A stretch of 64,000 bases of DNA from Phalacrocorax aristotelis (taxonomy: Eukaryota; Chordata; Aves; Suliformes; Phalacrocoracidae). Shown in pieces: positions 62,001 through 64,000 of this stretch. A model generated the notes under the pieces. That model saw only the letters and a list, made by a program, of their open reading frames with translations. It ran no database searches and was not told the DNA's origin. The position numbers and the translations under genes are program-made. The number at the start of each line of letters is the position of its first letter. Position 1 is the first letter of the stretch. The stretch spans positions 56,408,266-56,472,265 of the forward strand of contig NC_134279.1 of assembly GCF_949628215.1 (NCBI RefSeq), written 5' to 3'.

Positions 62001-63519
62001 TTTTTGCATAAAACACTTCACAATCTATTGAGCAAACACCCTACAAAATGGTAAAAAATATTGTATTTTCTATATGTTAACTGTTGTTTCAATATTCCTG
62101 GAAATCATGTTATATTAATTTAATGCAAGGATAAGCCAATATAATTACATACCTACACTTCAAACAAGTCTACCTCAAGAAACAGGTTTTCTTTATCATG
62201 ATTTATTTCAAACTGAGCTCTCCTGGAGTGCAAATACATACTGTACTTCACATGCCTCTGTATTTTGATGTCTCCACAAGATTTGAAAGAAAATGCACTA
62301 CACTGACACAACAGAAAGGATACAGCAAAAACTAAAAACAAAAATAAAATTAAGATGTTACTGTCCTTTCTATGACATAAAAATATTTCTTTCCTATAGA
62401 TAAAAGGCTGCTGCACCATGCTGCTTGTCTACCTGTTTTGGCATTCTCCACAACAACTTTTGAATCTGTTGGCTAATTTTCAATATGTTGAACAGAGAGG
62501 CAGAGCTCTTAATGCTAATTAAGTTTCTACAAATTTCATGAGAATAGACAACTACTAGGAGGTAAGAAATCTTGTCTTTGCAACGGGGAAAAAGAGCAAA
62601 ACACACCTCAGAATTACTAGACACCAAAGAATCCACCTGAGAACAAGCTATTATGTGTGATTCTGCCGTAACGAAAATCTTCACCTGAAGTTTCTGTCTA
62701 GGTGGGTATTAGATATTAAAGAACCACAAGATACTAATTTGTTGTCAATCAGGCTCAGTTAGTTCTGGTACCATAGAACTAAGGTTTCTCTCAAAATTAA
62801 TTTTCCCCTTGTAGGAAACATCAACAACATAAGTGAACTTGTTATACTTTGTTAGCATATCCATATCCAGGCAGTCTCTCCAAGGAACAGAAACTGAACT
62901 CTTCAAGATATTTTGTACATAAGGCAAAGAAGCACAGCAGTTTTGGGAGGGGTTCCAGCAATCCTAGTACAGAAGTGTTATACAGGAAAGACATAGTTTA
63001 AGATGAGAAACTCCAGAAAAAATAAAGTTCCTTTCACTTTTTTGGAATTCATTAATTTGAGCAGGTCAGTTAACTCAATTTTAGACTTTTTTTCTGCTGC
63101 TTCCAGCAGAAAAAAAAGCAGGACGGGGAAGATATGAGTCAGAAGCTGAAAGGTAGCTAAGTTAGAAGAGACATGAGAACAAGGACTCCAATCTGAAGTT
63201 AAAAGCTTTGTGGAAGGAGAGGTATAGTTGGAGCCATACAAAGCAGTAGTTCTGGTAACTGCTGGAAATCAACAAATCCATCCCACATAGAATTAAGGAT
63301 GTTATGGTCTCATGCAGTGGGTTTCTGCCCTTGGATTTGAATCTATGTTCTTCTGGGTTACTTTCCTCCTTCACAAACATAAATAATATGAATGCCATAT
63401 AAGTTAAAACAGGGAGTCTTTTCTTCGGCAGTGACAGGGATTGAATGCATGGAGAAGGATGTGAATGCTTTCCCCAGATACTTTTCTAGATTTCTACTAT
63501 TGCTAGTTTGTGGACTCCA
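59077..63519. other. Intergenic, no assigned gene
   Basis: Only the unassigned frame at 60802-61194 and scattered low-complexity A/T tracts. Confidence 0.55.
60802..61194 (-). other. Unassigned 130-codon open frame
   Basis: Starts ATG and contains an acidic EEGEEEINQN stretch near residue 20, then a hydrophobic segment LLIINLGLLMIFYLAECIL near residues 38-56. I recognise no family. There is no obvious promoter, splice context or poly(A) evidence. An opposing frame of 107 codons is also open here, so chance or an old mobile-element relic is likely. Confidence 0.15.
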
Positions 63520-64000
63520 TGAGCTGCATACTGTTCCTATTCATTTTGTAATTCTCAGTGGATTTAGCTATCATGGACTTGTTCCAGATCCATATAAACA
63601 GTCAACATGTGTAACTTCCTTTGGCAAGGGGTTCCACAGGTCTGTCACCCATGAACCTTTTGTTTCTTTGCTTTGAACCTAATACCAACCCTTTGTGGGT
63701 TTTCTTCTTGTTTCAGAAGAGAGTCAACAGTTTATGCCTACCCACCAGCCCATGCTGCTCATAATTTTCTAAACCACTACTAATTGTTGCTCTGCCAGCC
63801 CAAGGACTCCTTGCTGACCTGGTTGTTCCTCACATGGAGCCCACTCCATACACACCTCCCCTGTCCTTCTGTCAGCACGTCACCATTCTGCTAAAGGCTC
63901 TGAAGCGGGGGTGCTAGAACTGCTCATAATATTCAAATTGTCAGCGAATCACAGATTTATACAGTGGTATAATGATCACTTTTATTGTCTTTTCCTTTCC
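63520..64000 (-). mobile_element. Ancient CR1 3' UTR/ORF2-end fragment, runs off the window
   Basis: Anchors in order on + are CTTTGGCAAGGGGTTCCACAGG (63620s), CTTTTGTTTCTTTGCTTTGAACC (63656 on) and, near the end, ACAGATTTATACAGTGGTAT (63952-63971) then CTTTTATTGTCTTTTCC. They match an old CR1 3' UTR read antisense. The element continues past 64,000. Confidence 0.75.

Noticed and set aside
48261-64000. YIPF7 on the + strand
   Set aside because: Expected from human gene order, but no segment of the recalled protein could be found by eye in any + strand frame.
1-64000. CRISPR array, operon, phage or toxin system
   Set aside because: No spaced identical repeats and no tightly packed co-directional genes. 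The sequence is intron-rich vertebrate DNA.

Overview
This is a vertebrate nuclear window and almost certainly avian. Its coding exons are short and separated by introns with canonical splice signals. Its interspersed repeats are CR1 LINEs whose tails resemble ATTCTATGA, plus solo LTRs of types familiar from bird genomes. I cannot name the species. I saw no prokaryotic-style operon, CRISPR array, plasmid or phage structure, and I found no clear previously undescribed system. The interest lies in gene-structure oddities and repeat history.

Two protein-coding genes can be assembled completely, tail to tail. GNPDA2 (glucosamine-6-phosphate deaminase 2) is on the + strand, with a CpG-island promoter near 16.0-16.2 kb, coding exons from 17,679 to 23,175 and a likely poly(A) signal at 23,753. 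GUF1 (mitochondrial LepA/EF4-type translation GTPase) is on the - strand, with a CpG-island promoter near 47.3-48.3 kb, an ATG at 47,620, 17 coding exons and a stop at 27,446. The exon lengths sum to 828 nt (275 aa) and 1,983 nt (660 aa), and every junction keeps frame. The same adjacent pair, in the same relative orientation, lies at human 4p12. The third gene of that human block, YIPF7, was not found beyond GUF1.

Layout: 1-9.7 kb is non-coding with decayed CR1 scraps. At 9.7-9.9 kb there is an isolated small CpG island holding a GGCCCC hexanucleotide array. At 11.68-13.96 kb there is a 5'-truncated, inactivated CR1 (- strand), flanked at 10.5 and 14.6 kb by two copies of an unrecognised ~93-bp repeat. 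A short CR1 tail lies at 15.5-15.7 kb. GNPDA2 follows, then a 3.5-kb AT-rich spacer, then GUF1. Its introns carry a CR1 (intron 16), a retroviral solo LTR (intron 8) and a 24-bp minisatellite (intron 7). From 48.3 to 64 kb the sequence is gene-poor. It contains a second solo LTR (51.3-51.6 kb) and several pieces of an old CR1 family (53.9-55.5, 59.0 and 63.5-64.0 kb).

The two genes are not known to share a pathway. One acts in cytosolic amino-sugar catabolism and the other in mitochondrial translation. Their adjacency looks like conserved synteny rather than functional coupling.
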